Shown here: positions 53,700 to 64,000 of the stretch, in pieces
Numbering within the stretch: the first letter of the stretch is position 1
How the letters are laid out: each line of letters starts with the position of its first letter
Origin: Nemertoderma westbladi
Taxonomy: Eukaryota; Xenacoelomorpha; Nemertodermatida; Nemertodermatidae
Assembly: GCA_032718475.1 (NCBI GenBank)
Contig: JAUCBJ010001424.1
Location: 1 to 64,000 of the forward strand
Direction: 5' to 3'
Length of the DNA: 64,000 bases
Notes under the pieces: generated by a model
Databases searched by the model: none
What the model was told of the DNA's origin: nothing
Seen by the model: only the letters and a program-made list of their open reading frames with translations
Translations under genes and position numbers: made by a program

Positions 53700-54920
53700 A
53701 GTGGGCAACAAGCATATGACAGGGTATTGCCCGATAACTTTATTGAAGTAAAAGTGTCTCTGAGTCTTCACCCCCAGATATTCCCATCTAGTGTCCCATC
53801 TATCCCATCATAGTAGACATATACAGAACAACAAGAGTCCCACAAGAAATGAAAACAAATAAGTTGGTGCCAGTTCCCAAGAAGGGCAACCTAACACTAT
53901 ATGGTTCTTTTCGTGGAATCTCATTGATCTCAATTGCTGCAAAGCTATACAATATAATTATATTAAATCGCATCAGGGATCCCATTGAGAGACTGCTCCA
54001 TGGAAATGAGAATGGGTTCCGTAAAGGTCGTGGGACCATGGAGCCCATTTTGGCACTTATAAGGATAATTGAAGAGTTATCAAAAAAGAAAGACAGGCAT
54101 CTGGCTGTTATCTTTGTTGACTTCTTCAAGGCCTTTGATTCGATCTCACGCTCACGTATGTTCAGCATACTTTCATTATATGGAATTCCTGATGAAATTA
54201 TTGTAGCAGTCAGATCAGTACACGATAGTTCGACAACATTTGTGTCTACTGTTGACGGTGACACAGAACCATTTGAAGTGTTATGGGGTGGCGAGTCCTC
54301 CAGGGAGACACACTTGCGCCATTCTTGTTCATAATTGTGGTTTGACTACGTTCTATGCATGTCCTTAGATCATCATAGTGATGATGGGGTGAAGGTAAAT
54401 CCACCTACTGGCTCCAGAAGTCGAGGAAATCCTGCCTAGTACCTAACTAATCTAGACTTTGCTGATTGATGACTTAGGGGTACTCTCAGAATCACTAGAG
54501 GGACGGCTCCTCAGCTCAATAAAACCCACCTACTGGCTCCAGAAGTCGAGGAAATCCTGCCTAGTACGTAACTAATCTAGACTTTGCTGATTGATGACTT
54601 AGGGGTACTCTCAGAATCACTAGAGGGACGGCTCCTCAGCTCAGTAAAACAGGAGTAAAACAGGCTTCTAGTGTTGGTCTTTTTAGTAACCCCAAAAAGA
54701 CCAAAATTTTGACAGTTAACTTTGAAAGTCATCACCAAGTTTCTGACCAGGTGAGCATAAGTCTAAGTATGGTATGCTTGAGCATGTGGACGACTTCTGT
54801 TACCTGGGATCATGGATCCAAAAGTCAGGTGAGGACCTTCGAATACGTAAGGGAAAGGCATGGGCAGCCTTGAATAGGCTGTCCACGATTTGGAAGTCAC
54901 AGAATTAATCAGAAACTTAG
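53700..54920 (+). pseudogene. RTE-like LINE fragment, third locus
   Basis: GISLISIAAKLYN, NENGFRKGRGTMEPILAL, VIFVDFFKAFDSISRSRMFS, then IPDEIIVAVRSVHDSSTTFV (53849-54334). After a gap with a tandem duplication, the thumb part follows (KKTKILTVNFESHHQVSD). It continues past SILSLYG where the 20- and 26-kb copies stop. So it is an independent copy, not part of the large duplication. The motif-C YxDD region is missing. Confidence 0.85.
54401..54650 (+). repeat. 125-bp tandem duplication in the LINE
   Basis: CCACCTACTGGCTCCAGAAG starts at 54401 and 54526. The copies differ at one or two bases (TAGTACCTAAC against TAGTACGTAAC). Confidence 0.92.
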
Positions 54921-55189
54921 CCCTATTAAACCCGGGGTGGTCATTATGACCCCTTCCCCTGTGTTTTTTTTGTTATAACTCTGAAACAAACTTAGTTGGG
55001 AATCTGAAATTTTATGACTTTTCCTAAATATCTATTCTATTGCCTTCCTAACAGTGAAAACCGTTTTCAAAAATATTGGGAACTTTTCGAGTTATAGCAC
55101 CATTTTTTAACCCTACTGTGGCAGTTTTTTTGAGACGTTTTGAAATTTACATTTCATGACATATGATTTGTAACATCTTTATTTTTTAT
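54921..55189. other. AT-rich spacer before the satellite
   Basis: Includes CCCGGGGTGGTCATTATGAC and T-rich stretches. No coding signal. It may be the degenerate start of the satellite array. Confidence 0.4.
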
Positions 55190-55870
55190 TTACACCTGTT
55201 TTTTGTTGTTTGCAATTAGATGGAATTCATATAAATTCATTAAGAAATGGGTATCAATAGGCGTTTTTGGGGGTTCTGACTTCGATGGAATATATACGTG
55301 TTGCACCAGGCATATCAAACTTGTATTTTTCGGTGCTGTGTGCAAAATTTGGTGCCAGCACAAAATTTTAAAAAAATCTATACAATAGTTCAATTGCTTG
55401 TGACAACTTATTTCCCGCGTTTTAGAGGTTTATGGCGGTTCTGAATTCAATGGAATAAATATTATCTAACTAGACATCTCAAACTTGTATTTTTCGGAAG
55501 TGGGTGCAAAATTTGGTGTTAGCACCAAATTTTGAAAACCATCAAGTACATCAATTGATTGTGTCACCTTGTTTCTTGCGTTATACGGGTTTGTGTGTGA
55601 GGGTTCTTAATTCAATGGAATAAGTAAAAATTACATTAGAGTTTTCAAACTTGTATTTTTCGTCGGTGGGTAAAAATTGTTAAGCCAGCACCAAATTTTT
55701 TAAAATAAGCAAATTCATCAATAGATAGTATCATCTTGTTTCTTGCATTATACGGGTTTATGAGGGTCCTGAATCCCATGAAATCAATAAAAACAGCACT
55801 GGACATCTCAAACTTGTACTTTTTGGGGATGGGTACGAAATTTGATGCTAGCACAAAAATTTGCCATATT
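55190..55870. repeat. ~164-bp diverged satellite, four units
   Basis: Anchor word TCAAACTTGTA(T/C)TTTT at 55315, 55479, 55645 and 55808 (spacing 164, 166, 163). Each is followed by a GGGT-GCAAAATTTGGTGCCAGCAC-like segment and preceded by GTTCTGA(C/A)TTC(G/A)ATGGAAT. The copies are about 75-85% alike by eye, so the array is old. Confidence 0.85.
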
Positions 55871-56672
55871 GCACCGAAAAATACATGTAGCAATTATTTG
55901 GCAAATTAGAAATGTATTCCATCAGAATCAGCGCCCCAGAAAACCTATAAATGTGAATTTATAGCATCGTGTAAGTGAATTAAAAATTTTGTGTTCAAAC
56001 CGAAAATGTGGTGGTTACTTGTTTTTTTCATTTTTTGCCTACGTAGAAGACTAAAACAGCCATTTATAGTAATTAGATTAACAAAAACAAATACCAATAC
56101 TGGTAGTTCCAATCCCAAACCAGCTCTACTAAACAAAACCAAAGATAAAATTGTCTTAGCTGGTGAAGCTATAATTCCATCCCCAATTGCAGTTGAGGAC
56201 ATTTAACCACTAACCCCTCAACCTCATCCAGTTGAGGACATTTAACCATTAACCCAATTACCCAAAACTACATACAGCTCTTACCCAGGACATTCGGGGA
56301 GAAGATCTCCAGATCCAGGAACTCTACCAGGCAACCCCATCCTCCTGCTGTCTTAGTAATGGACCTTAATGAAGATGGAACATGGGTCGATAGATACAAA
56401 ATCAACAATGCCAATGCAACCAAGAGTGATCCAAAATAACATAACACCGAAATAGATACCGGTAGAGACTCTCAGAATGACATAGCAGAAGAAGAAACAA
56501 ATGCCAATTTAAATATTTTGTATGAAAACTTCAATCCAAACACTAATACATGAGACACTATTCTGTCAAAAATCAAACAATTTCTCTCAAGCGATAAATT
56601 TCTAACATCATCCAAGGTAGAGTGTAAACCAACAAATCTATATACAGCCATGACTAAATTAAATGATGAGAT

Positions 56673-57239
56673 ATGCGTCTATTGGATAATGGTATGTGGC
56701 CCAACGATGCTATTGTTAATACCTTCATCTCATTAATCGAAGTGAACACTAGCTTTCGTGTGGCTGTTCTTCCAACAGAGCTGATGTACAAGCTGAGTCA
56801 AGCACCATATGATATGATTTCGGCAGTGCGCTTTGCTACAACAAGGTACAGAAGGCCTAATGTTGACATCATACTATTTCCACAAAGCAGAAAGGGACAC
56901 TTTGTAATACATGTTGCTAACAATAAAGACAGAGAAGTTCATACTCTAAATCCATATGGAAACACACAATATGAAGAAACAACAAGGGAAATCTGTACAA
57001 TGCTGAACACCATAGATAATAACTTAAGTAAATCATCACTGCCATCGAAAATACATACAGAACCAGGGAGACCTATTTATGCTCCTAACATTGGTAAATT
57101 TCCCATACAAGACAGAACAGACATGAGTGACTGTGGGGTATTTATCTGCATATATGCCTATTTAATAGCATTTCCTCATACAAGCCTTGAAGCAGCATAT
57201 AATTTAACCATCGAAAAATGCACAACTGGCCGAATTTGA
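56673..57239 (+). CDS. Ulp1/C48-like cysteine protease domain of the LINE
   Basis: 188 codons. WPNDAIVNTFISLIE matches the start of Ulp1 proteases (W-L-x-D-x-x-I-x). HFVIHVANNKDREVHTLNPYG carries the catalytic His and a following polar residue. QDRTDMSDCGVFICIYAYLI carries the oxyanion Gln and nucleophile Cys in Q-x5-DCGVF. C48 proteases cut after Gly-Gly in SUMO or similar proteins; here the target is unknown. The preceding frame (TAMTKLNDEI) reads on into it after a one-base shift at about 56670, so the ATG shown is not the native start. Confidence 0.65.
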   Translation: MRLLDNGMWPNDAIVNTFISLIEVNTSFRVAVLPTELMYKLSQAPYDMISAVRFATTRYRRPNVDIILFPQSRKGHFVIHVANNKDREVHTLNPYGNTQYEETTREICTMLNTIDNNLSKSSLPSKIHTEPGRPIYAPNIGKFPIQDRTDMSDCGVFICIYAYLIAFPHTSLEAAYNLTIEKCTTGRI

Positions 57240-57492
57240 GTTAGGGATCCGCTATTATCTGGGATAATTCAAAATCCATCCAGGATTGAAGTGGATCATT
57301 CTTCGGATATCGTCCCAAATTCAGAACTCGCTCATTCCAAAAACTCCCAGACATCCAATGAGAAAGATATGGATGTTTTAACCAATGTCAAATTATATAA
57401 GAAGAAGATATTAAAAGAAGATATTAAGCATATCTCTACATCGCAAGACAGATAGTACACTTGGATTTGAAACCTTAGAACGCATACAGAAA

Positions 57493-58112
57493 ATGCTTTT
57501 CAATGACATCAAATTGCAGTTGCTTGGAACTCAAATTGGAATAAAGTGCTCCACATTCAATAGGAAATCACTACATGAACTTTCTTTGGATGTAGCAGAA
57601 TTTACATTAACCTTAGCAAACAAGGAAATAAGCAATACTTTCAAAAAACGGATTCACACAAGCTCAATTGAGCCTTTTGGTTTTCTGGAACTGTTAGATC
57701 TGGTTACCAAGCTACAAAAGGATACAATAAGCTACAACACACAACAAGAAAACAGATCAGAATCAAACAAGAAAACTGATCAGAATCAAGTTCGGGGAAA
57801 CCAATAAAATTGGTGCAATCTGAAGATGCACAAAGTGACAACTCTCCATATGAAATTATGGATGAAAGCAACGACAGCAGTACTAATGACAATGAAACTG
57901 TGCCAGAAATGGAACCTGCTGAAACATTCATATCAGATATTAATCCAAAGACTATAGATGAAGTGCTAAATGATAGTAAATCTTGGAAGGAACCAAAAAA
58001 GCAAATATCATTTGTACAATCCACAAATACCAACATCCCTGCTTTCAAGATTTCAACTGAAAACATGAATGAAGAACTTGATAATGAGATGAAGGTAGCA
58101 CTCTTAATATAA
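57493..58112 (+). CDS. ORF1 middle region of the LINE, function unknown
   Basis: Two open frames, 57493-57807 and 57810-58112, split by a stop and a small shift. The first is helical (LHELSLDVAEFTLTLANKEI, LELLDLVTKLQKD). The second is acidic and low-complexity (DNSPYEIMDESNDSSTNDNE). Downstream short frames are Arg-, Gly- and Tyr-rich (near 58670-58845), as in RNA-binding gag tails. No known domain. Confidence 0.4.
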
Positions 58113-59330
58113 CAACAAAATGTGCTTTTAAATGAACTAATACTTAAACAAACAATTGGACTGCCACAAACATCTGAAACTAAGCACCAGACAGAAACCT
58201 CACCAAACACTCATACAGAGAAAATACCATCCAAAACAAGCAATGCTACAGACAATCACGTGCCTATTACATTGCTAATATCTGGACTTCCCTCAAATAC
58301 TGACTCGGTTGGGCTGTCCCAATACTGCTACATACAAACTGGATCACGTCCTATCAATACTTATTCATGTTAGAGGAATCCATGGTAAGAAAGAAGCAAA
58401 AAAGGTAACAATAAATGCAGAAGATCTATATACATATAAACAATATGCAATGTGGCCTGGATCCATTACTGATATCAAGAAACTTCCTCCAAAGATCTAC
58501 AATAACTACCATATCAGCCAAACTTATAGTAGTAGACACAATCATAGATATGATACCACAGAACCTACCCTGTGGTAACACAACAACAATTACACTAGTC
58601 AACAAAAACCGTACAATAGACATCACTATATATCATACCCATATTATCACCAAAATGCATATAGAGATGAGAGGGGATATGCCTGTAACAGCAGAGAAAG
58701 AGGTTCTAGAAGGTTGGGTGATGAACGCTACAACACTAACATCAGTGCTAGAGGACCAGCTACTGGAACAAAGATAGATAGCAGCTCATATCAACGAAGA
58801 TCACCATACACAAAAAATAAATACTATGATAACAGCAATTACTTTTAAAATAAATCAACAACATTCAAACAGCTTTCAAACACCAGCAACACTGAATAGA
58901 TATAAATCGAAATAGAATCAAATAACTCTTGGAACCTTCAACTGTAAGGGATATATACGTAATATATGTTAAAGATTTATTGGAAAATAACTGTATCGAT
59001 GTCATGTAATTGAGGAACATTGGCTTACTGTGAGACAGGCTGCTGCATACTATTTCAAGAATGGGAAACTCTCTTGTGAGTATACATGTATACAACGTGC
59101 ACAACAGCTGAGCATACCCAAGGACAACCGCAAAAGGGGTGAGGGAGGAGTTGCTATCTTTGTCAAATCAAAAACAACCTTATTCCACATTGTCAAAAAA
59201 TATAGATATAATATATGCAACACGTTAAACGGAGTCGTAATTGTACATCCTTGCGCTTGTATTATATTAATAGTTAGGATTTACTTAGAGATACTAATAA
59301 TTGTGCCCTTAGTTTATATAATTTAATTTA

Positions 59331-60581
59331 ATTTTAAATTGCCGAAGCTGTCATATATTAATTCCGTTAAGGCCTTATTCTGGTAAATAACGCTTACATT
59401 TATTGGTTGTTTGGCGATGGTGGTGTAGTAATAAAAAATTAATAATGTTATGGTGCAAAGTGGACTTCGTGTTCAGAATATACATATAAAAAAAAAATAA
59501 TATTACATACAGGACTTACTTAGAACTATCTATCCTATTAGTACTTTATTTATGTGGCGGGAATTTCGAAATGAATTACTCCATTATATTTTATTAATAT
59601 AACAAGTCTGAGTTCACCACATTCAGCGTTTTATTCCAGTATTCAGCCAGTGTAGACCCCTATACTTACCTATATGCTATATTTTGCTTATGGTAATTTA
59701 TATTTATTATTGTCTAAATGGAACCACTGGCAATAGCCTACCGCTTTATATCTAATATATACCTACGTACATATGTATCTAATTTCTCGAATCCCCACAC
59801 CATACCAATGGACACAACATTACAATTACTATTTGGTGCATATTTTTATGAATGGCGTCGACATAATCTTTAATGATCAATGTTTAATCTTACCATACTA
59901 TCATACTTTGTATCATATATTTATTTTAACCTGACAGACCCTTTTATTTTGCCCAATGGGCCTATTCTTTAACATTTGTAATCAGGATTTTTATCAACCC
60001 TGTTTGTAATTTACCAGTACAAATAATGTAATCCTGATATTTTAAATTTCGATTCGCCAGACCATTTTAAATATCGCCGCCGGAAAGGTACCGGTAATGG
60101 TAAGGTACCAGTAACTGTGTTCACAACATGGCATACCACCGACATAAATACAGTTACAACATACAGATACCGGAGTGTTAAAAAATAAATGTGTTTTTTT
60201 TTTTTTATAAATATGTTATTTTTTCCTAGGAATAACATTATCATTGTGAATGTGTCATTTTTCCGGGATTGGTTCATTGTTGGTAACAACATCTAAATAC
60301 TAAGAATAGAGGAAAAAAACAGTATACTTTTAGAAAGCAAGTATCTCACAATTTCTTAGAGAAATTTAATTATTTGGAAATCGACACAATGACACATACA
60401 AGCATACCACTACTGGGCTATAAACACAATAACTGTGTGGCGGCAAAATCAATAATGTTGACTTATTGTTGGGGTGAGGGGTGCGGAGGCAGGTCAATTA
60501 ATTAAGACTCTATAAATATCTATAAACACATTAAAAATAATTTGTTTTCATGTTATGATTTGTATCTATTTACTTTTGCAG
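59331..60581. other. Spacer upstream of the channel exon
   Basis: AT-rich. It should be intron, or intron plus 5' exons, of the channel gene. The expected N-terminal HG-motif exon was looked for on the plus strand and not found. Confidence 0.5.
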
Positions 60582-61911
60582 AATTATATGGATAGTAATA
60601 TTTCTCCCACTTTTAATATGGTCCATGATAACACTCAGGTTAATAGTAACAAAATTCATCAATGGAGAAACAGGAACAAATATACAAGTTGATTATGCCA
60701 ATGTTGTAAATTTTCCAACAATAACAATGTGCACTAATAATATACTTACGAGGAGCAAAGTGCTTATTCCTGGAGGCCTCAGTATGGAAGATTATTCGAA
60801 TATGTTAACAAATATTATCAAGAAGGGTGAAGCCGATTTAAATGATTGGGAAACGATTTTTCCTGGAATTAAGGGGAATTTGACTTGGGATTATCTTTAT
60901 TACAAGGGAAAGCGTGCTGCTTTTCAACTTGTAACCAATAAAACCTTGATTTACTGTAAATTTGGCAGTTACAACTGCAATGAATCAGATTTCACATCCG
61001 TATTTACATTTACAACAGGTATGTGCTACACTTTCAAAAGCAAACAACAAGAAGGATTTGGTGTTGCAAGGAATAATGCACTCGACATTGTTATTAACTT
61101 GGAATCTTTCGATTACTTAGTTAAAAAACTTCCACAATTAATTGTGTATATTCATGATCCAATAGAAATGGAACTACCAACAATGACTGGATCCAAATCA
61201 TTAGTAATTTCCCCAGGATCATATAATAACATCGAAATACATAGTGAAATTCATAAAAGAGTAAAGGATTGCAATTCAAAATACAACTACAATCGACTAA
61301 AATGCATCCATGATTGCAAACTAAACCTTTTGAGAGGCATTATTGGTTGTAATCCCATCATAGTTACAGATATACACCCCGATATAGCAGGAGAAAAGGT
61401 ATGCACCAGTTCCCAGATGTTGCTTAAAGTTATTCCTTACACTACATTTAATGATACGAGAGACACTGAACAGTGTGCTGATCATGATGAATGCCGTTAC
61501 ATTTGCGAATATAAGAATCTGGTCACCAACATTCAGCCTGGAGGGGATCTCACCCACATATCTATTTTGGAACACCAACTTGCAACAATACCTGGCTACA
61601 AGCTTCTAAATGCAACATTTTGTAATACCGCTATCAATTGGGAGACTTGTTTCCTAGATGTTGTAAATAAAAACGTAGTTGGATTAAGGTTATTCCTAAC
61701 TTCAAAATATGGCTATGTTACGACACAGTATTACACATATGAAACTGTTCTTGATACACTTCCATCAATTGGAGGCCTGCTTGGCTTTTTCTTTGGAGCT
61801 AGTATAATATCAATAATAGAAATATTTGAAGGGATGTTAAAGCTTTTACCAATTTTATTTAAGAGGACACCAAATGGAGATAGTGTTTCTAATTGTGTCC
61901 ATCCATGCTAA
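60582..61911 (+). CDS. DEG/ENaC-family sodium channel subunit, last large exon
   Basis: Acceptor TTTTGCAG|A at 60581. The frame is open from 60583 to a TAA at 61911 (442 codons, 428 from the first ATG at 60625). TM1 is IIWIVIFLPLLIWSM and onward (before and over the ATG). FPTITMC follows at residues 30-36, then a Cys-rich extracellular domain with N-glycosylation sites (NLTW, NKTL, NATF), then GGLLGFFFGASIISIIEIFE as TM2. GAS (391-393) is the selectivity filter of these trimeric, amiloride-sensitive channels. The N-terminal cytoplasmic exon with the HG gate motif is missing, so the real start is upstream. Ligand-gated, acid-gated or peptide-gated type cannot be told. The exon has no breaks and looks like a live host gene. 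Confidence 0.9.
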
Positions 61912-63128
61912 TACATATATGTTTAATGATATTCATCATAGTAGCGGTATATAGTAGTAGTCAGTCATTATAGTTTTATTAATTGGTTATTAATTTAATT
62001 GTTTGATTGGTTGTTTAAAATGTTATTGGATTGTGTTATTCCACCCAAAAAATGAAAATTTTGAAATGTATGCTCATCTGAAGCAGAATTTCATACTGAA
62101 TCCACATCTGCAAATAGTTTTTTTATTATTATTTTCAAGCTAGTGAGTTGTATGAGTTGTACGGGACCCAGACAATGCGGACCCAAACAAAAATAATGAT
62201 TTTTAAAACCGGGTTCGAACTCTCTGGGTGCTAATTGTCTGGAAACTAATTAGGACAATTGGGAACCGAAAATACAAACTCGATTACATGGGTATGTTAC
62301 GATGATAACCGCTATCGAAAATTACTGAAGGCAGCTAATTCCGGGAAACCCAATGAGAATCAAAACACCAACCGAACCACCGCCCCGTCTAAGAACCCGA
62401 ATGACAAGAATTTGGGAAAAGTCCAGGTAATCAGCTGTTCGAGTACCACCTAGGATGAAGACCAGAAGGACGTCCTGGGTTATAGCTGGAGGTTAATCCC
62501 CTCCAGAACAGTAACGGCCAAGGACACGTTCGAAACCGATGTAGAAATTAATTACCATGGCAGCATCGAAAATTAGGATCTCAGTGAGGAGGTTTAGGCC
62601 AATGCAAAGCTGATTAATCCCCTCCCCCGATCGTCCACGATCACTGTAACTCCATCTATGGTTGTAGCACCCCATCCTCAGTTACCAAACAGCGAGACAC
62701 TGAACAAACCCTGACTGACGAACCCCACTAGACACCAATCCACCGAGAATGCCCAAAAGCCAAAAGAGAACTGTTTCCCCAATCTTCCAATAAGCACAAC
62801 CCCACCCACAACATCCATCCACCAACTCCAGAACCTTCCCTCTCCCAAACCACCACGATCCATCGACCCACTCCCCCGGACAAACACAGTAACAGTAGAT
62901 ACACCTTCGAACTGCACCAGATCCAATACCTTCATACACAATTATCCCCCCCCCCCCCCCCTCCTCAAAAGAGGAGGGGGGAGAGGACCCACTCCTCCAC
63001 CACTTCTTGACAATAACACAAACAAAGACACCATCCCCTCCCACAGCCCCACATTAACACCCCCACAGTAACCACACCCACAATAGATACTGAGCAGAGA
63101 CCACTAACACGTAGAAAGTGTAACAAAA
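61912..63128. other. 3' flank of the channel gene, then C-rich sequence
   Basis: No canonical AATAAA is close to the stop. 62160-62460 holds mixed repeat-like sequence with a small ORF (62259-62453) of no known family. 62680-63128 is strongly C-, A- and Pro/Thr-codon-rich (poly-C at 62946-62961) and reads in frame fragments into the GIY-YIG ORF, so it is probably the degenerate 5' part of that element. Confidence 0.45.
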
Positions 63129-63719
63129 TTGGTCCCTAAATATTATTCCAGAACTCCCACCCCCACAGGTAGAACCCCCCGCCCCACCGTACCACCTCCC
63201 AACCAGATATCCCTTAATAGAGCAGATAATCCACTAGTAGAACATTTCATTACCCAGCTACATCAAAAAATTAGAAAAACTAATTTGAAAGAATTGAACA
63301 AACAACACAACGGTTTATATACACACAACCTTTTTTTTATACTCAACGTTTTATATTACCTAAAATGTCCCACCCAACCTTTTGAGTATCACATTGGTGA
63401 AACCCAACAGGGCATCTATGCCCACATGAACGCACATCGCCGCGATATCAGGGAAAGTGAAAGAGGAAATACGGTGAATTTCCCAGAAAGTGTACTTTTA
63501 GAACATTTCAACACCTGTGATATAGAAAAACTTTCAGTATGGTGTTTTCGGAAAGTCACAAACCACCTCAGACGTCTGGCCACGGAGTTTTACCTGATCC
63601 ATGAATTTAACACCACCCACACCCATTACAAGAACCATCCAGCAATGTTCCAGACTGTGATGGACGACTATACAGGCCTGGCTGGTAACCTTGATAATCA
63701 GGCTTCTGCACTACCCTAG
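63129..63719 (+). CDS. GIY-YIG-like endonuclease domain of a Penelope-like element
   Basis: 196 codons. It starts Pro/Thr-rich (TPTGRTPRPTVPPPNQIS), then FEYHIGETQQGIYAHMNAHRRDIRES, LLEHFNTCDIEKL and RRLATEFYLIHEFNTTHTHY. Y-H-I-G-E-T followed by x-x-x-M-x-x-H-R and a later E-x-x-x-I matches the nuclease that Penelope-like retrotransposons carry after the reverse transcriptase. The usual Arg before M-N-x-H is His here (AHMNAHR) and the Y-V-G Tyr pair is altered, so catalysis is doubtful. No reverse transcriptase was found upstream, so the element is truncated. The start is the first ATG in an open frame and is not certain. Confidence 0.6.
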   Translation: MVPKYYSRTPTPTGRTPRPTVPPPNQISLNRADNPLVEHFITQLHQKIRKTNLKELNKQHNGLYTHNLFFILNVLYYLKCPTQPFEYHIGETQQGIYAHMNAHRRDIRESERGNTVNFPESVLLEHFNTCDIEKLSVWCFRKVTNHLRRLATEFYLIHEFNTTHTHYKNHPAMFQTVMDDYTGLAGNLDNQASALP

Positions 63720-64000
63720 TGCCATGTACACAAACTAGAAAGGTATGGGCGTGGGCCAAAACCCGGAAAGTCCGATGGACTAGAAATTAACCCACCCCAA
63801 ACGGCCTGGGTGTTCGAATATGCATACGCATCGGATAAAAGAAAAAGAGAGAAACCCCCTTTGTTTACAACCCAATGGCGAAGACCCTCATAGTTCAATT
63901 AGTAAGATATCATTCCGGTATATCCAGTGCATAAACATGTATCTTAACGACCTTCCTAAAACTTGGAAGCATTGCTATTCCAACACTAAGGACTTTTTTA
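63720..64000. other. Window end, no gene seen
   Basis: Short flank after the GIY-YIG ORF. TGGGCGTGGGCCAAAACCC and purine-rich GAAAAAGAGAGAAACCCCC were noticed. Nothing supported. Confidence 0.5.

Larger units (their letters stand above)
56190..59330 (+). mobile_element. Non-LTR retrotransposon with Ulp1-like protease, 5' part
   Basis: Plus-strand, several frames: a Pro/Asn-rich start (DLNEDGTWVDRYKINN at about 56355), the protease domain (56673-57239), a hydrophilic helical region (57493-58112), a Gly/Arg/Tyr-rich basic tail, then a LINE endonuclease start (LGTFNCKGYIRN, EEHWLTVRQAA, GVAIFVKSKT) at about 58918-59190. This matches a two-ORF LINE whose ORF1 is gag-like. The rest of ORF2 is missing. 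LINEs are normally truncated at the 5' end, so loss of the 3' part implies a later deletion. Confidence 0.6.

Noticed and set aside
57704-58210. 168-codon minus-strand Ser/Cys/Leu-rich ORF
   Set aside because: Antisense of the low-complexity ORF1 region of the LINE; no motif of its own.
62678-63044. Gly/Val/Trp-rich minus-strand ORFs of 87 and 120 codons
   Set aside because: Antisense of C-rich, Pro/Thr-codon sequence around the poly-C tract; no family features.

Overview
The window is animal nuclear DNA. It is AT-rich, its coding exons are interrupted by GT-AG introns, and about half of it is made of eukaryotic mobile elements in many stages of decay. The element types (a MULE with a FLYWCH finger, RTE- and Jockey/CR1-like LINEs, pogo, Harbinger, a Penelope-like GIY-YIG remnant, tRNA-headed SINEs) together with a PLAT-lipoxygenase and a DEG/ENaC channel suggest an invertebrate, probably marine. 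The sequence alone does not settle the phylum. There are no operons, intact tRNA or rRNA genes, or CRISPR arrays.

Region 1 (1-14.7 kb, minus strand) is the first host gene, an animal lipoxygenase. Eight exons with matching splice phases run from an ATG at 14656 down to 919, giving a PLAT domain followed by the start of the catalytic domain, including the first two iron-ligand histidines. The rest of the gene lies beyond base 1. Its introns hold an apparently complete MULE DNA transposon with terminal inverted repeats and an 8-bp target duplication (3081-5503), a broken retroelement (about 6.1-7.6 kb) and a decayed transposon-like gene (about 9.6-11.3 kb).

Region 2 (14.7-30.5 kb) is gene-poor. 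It has two perfect RFX X-box motifs (18.3-18.4 kb), a tRNA-derived SINE and a 5.5-5.7 kb near-identical tandem duplication (about 19309-25051 and 25052-30532). Each duplicated unit carries a broken RTE-like LINE, a 15-mer foldback structure and a minisatellite.

Region 3 (30.5-50.5 kb) is a transposon graveyard: a P-element-like fragment, a spliced gene of an uncharacterised transposase-like family (31.7-33.6 kb), a Harbinger transposase and MADF pair, a pogo-like element, a Jockey/CR1-like LINE, and an integrase-core gene whose end is fused in frame to an RTE fragment.

Region 4 (50.5-64 kb) has simple sequence, another RTE fragment, a ~164-bp satellite, a LINE carrying a Ulp1-like cysteine protease upstream of its endonuclease, the second host gene (the last exon of a DEG/ENaC channel at 60582-61911) and a GIY-YIG remnant.

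The two host genes show no functional link. The rest is best read as successive insertions, several nested. Family names come from recognising motifs by eye; no database search was run.
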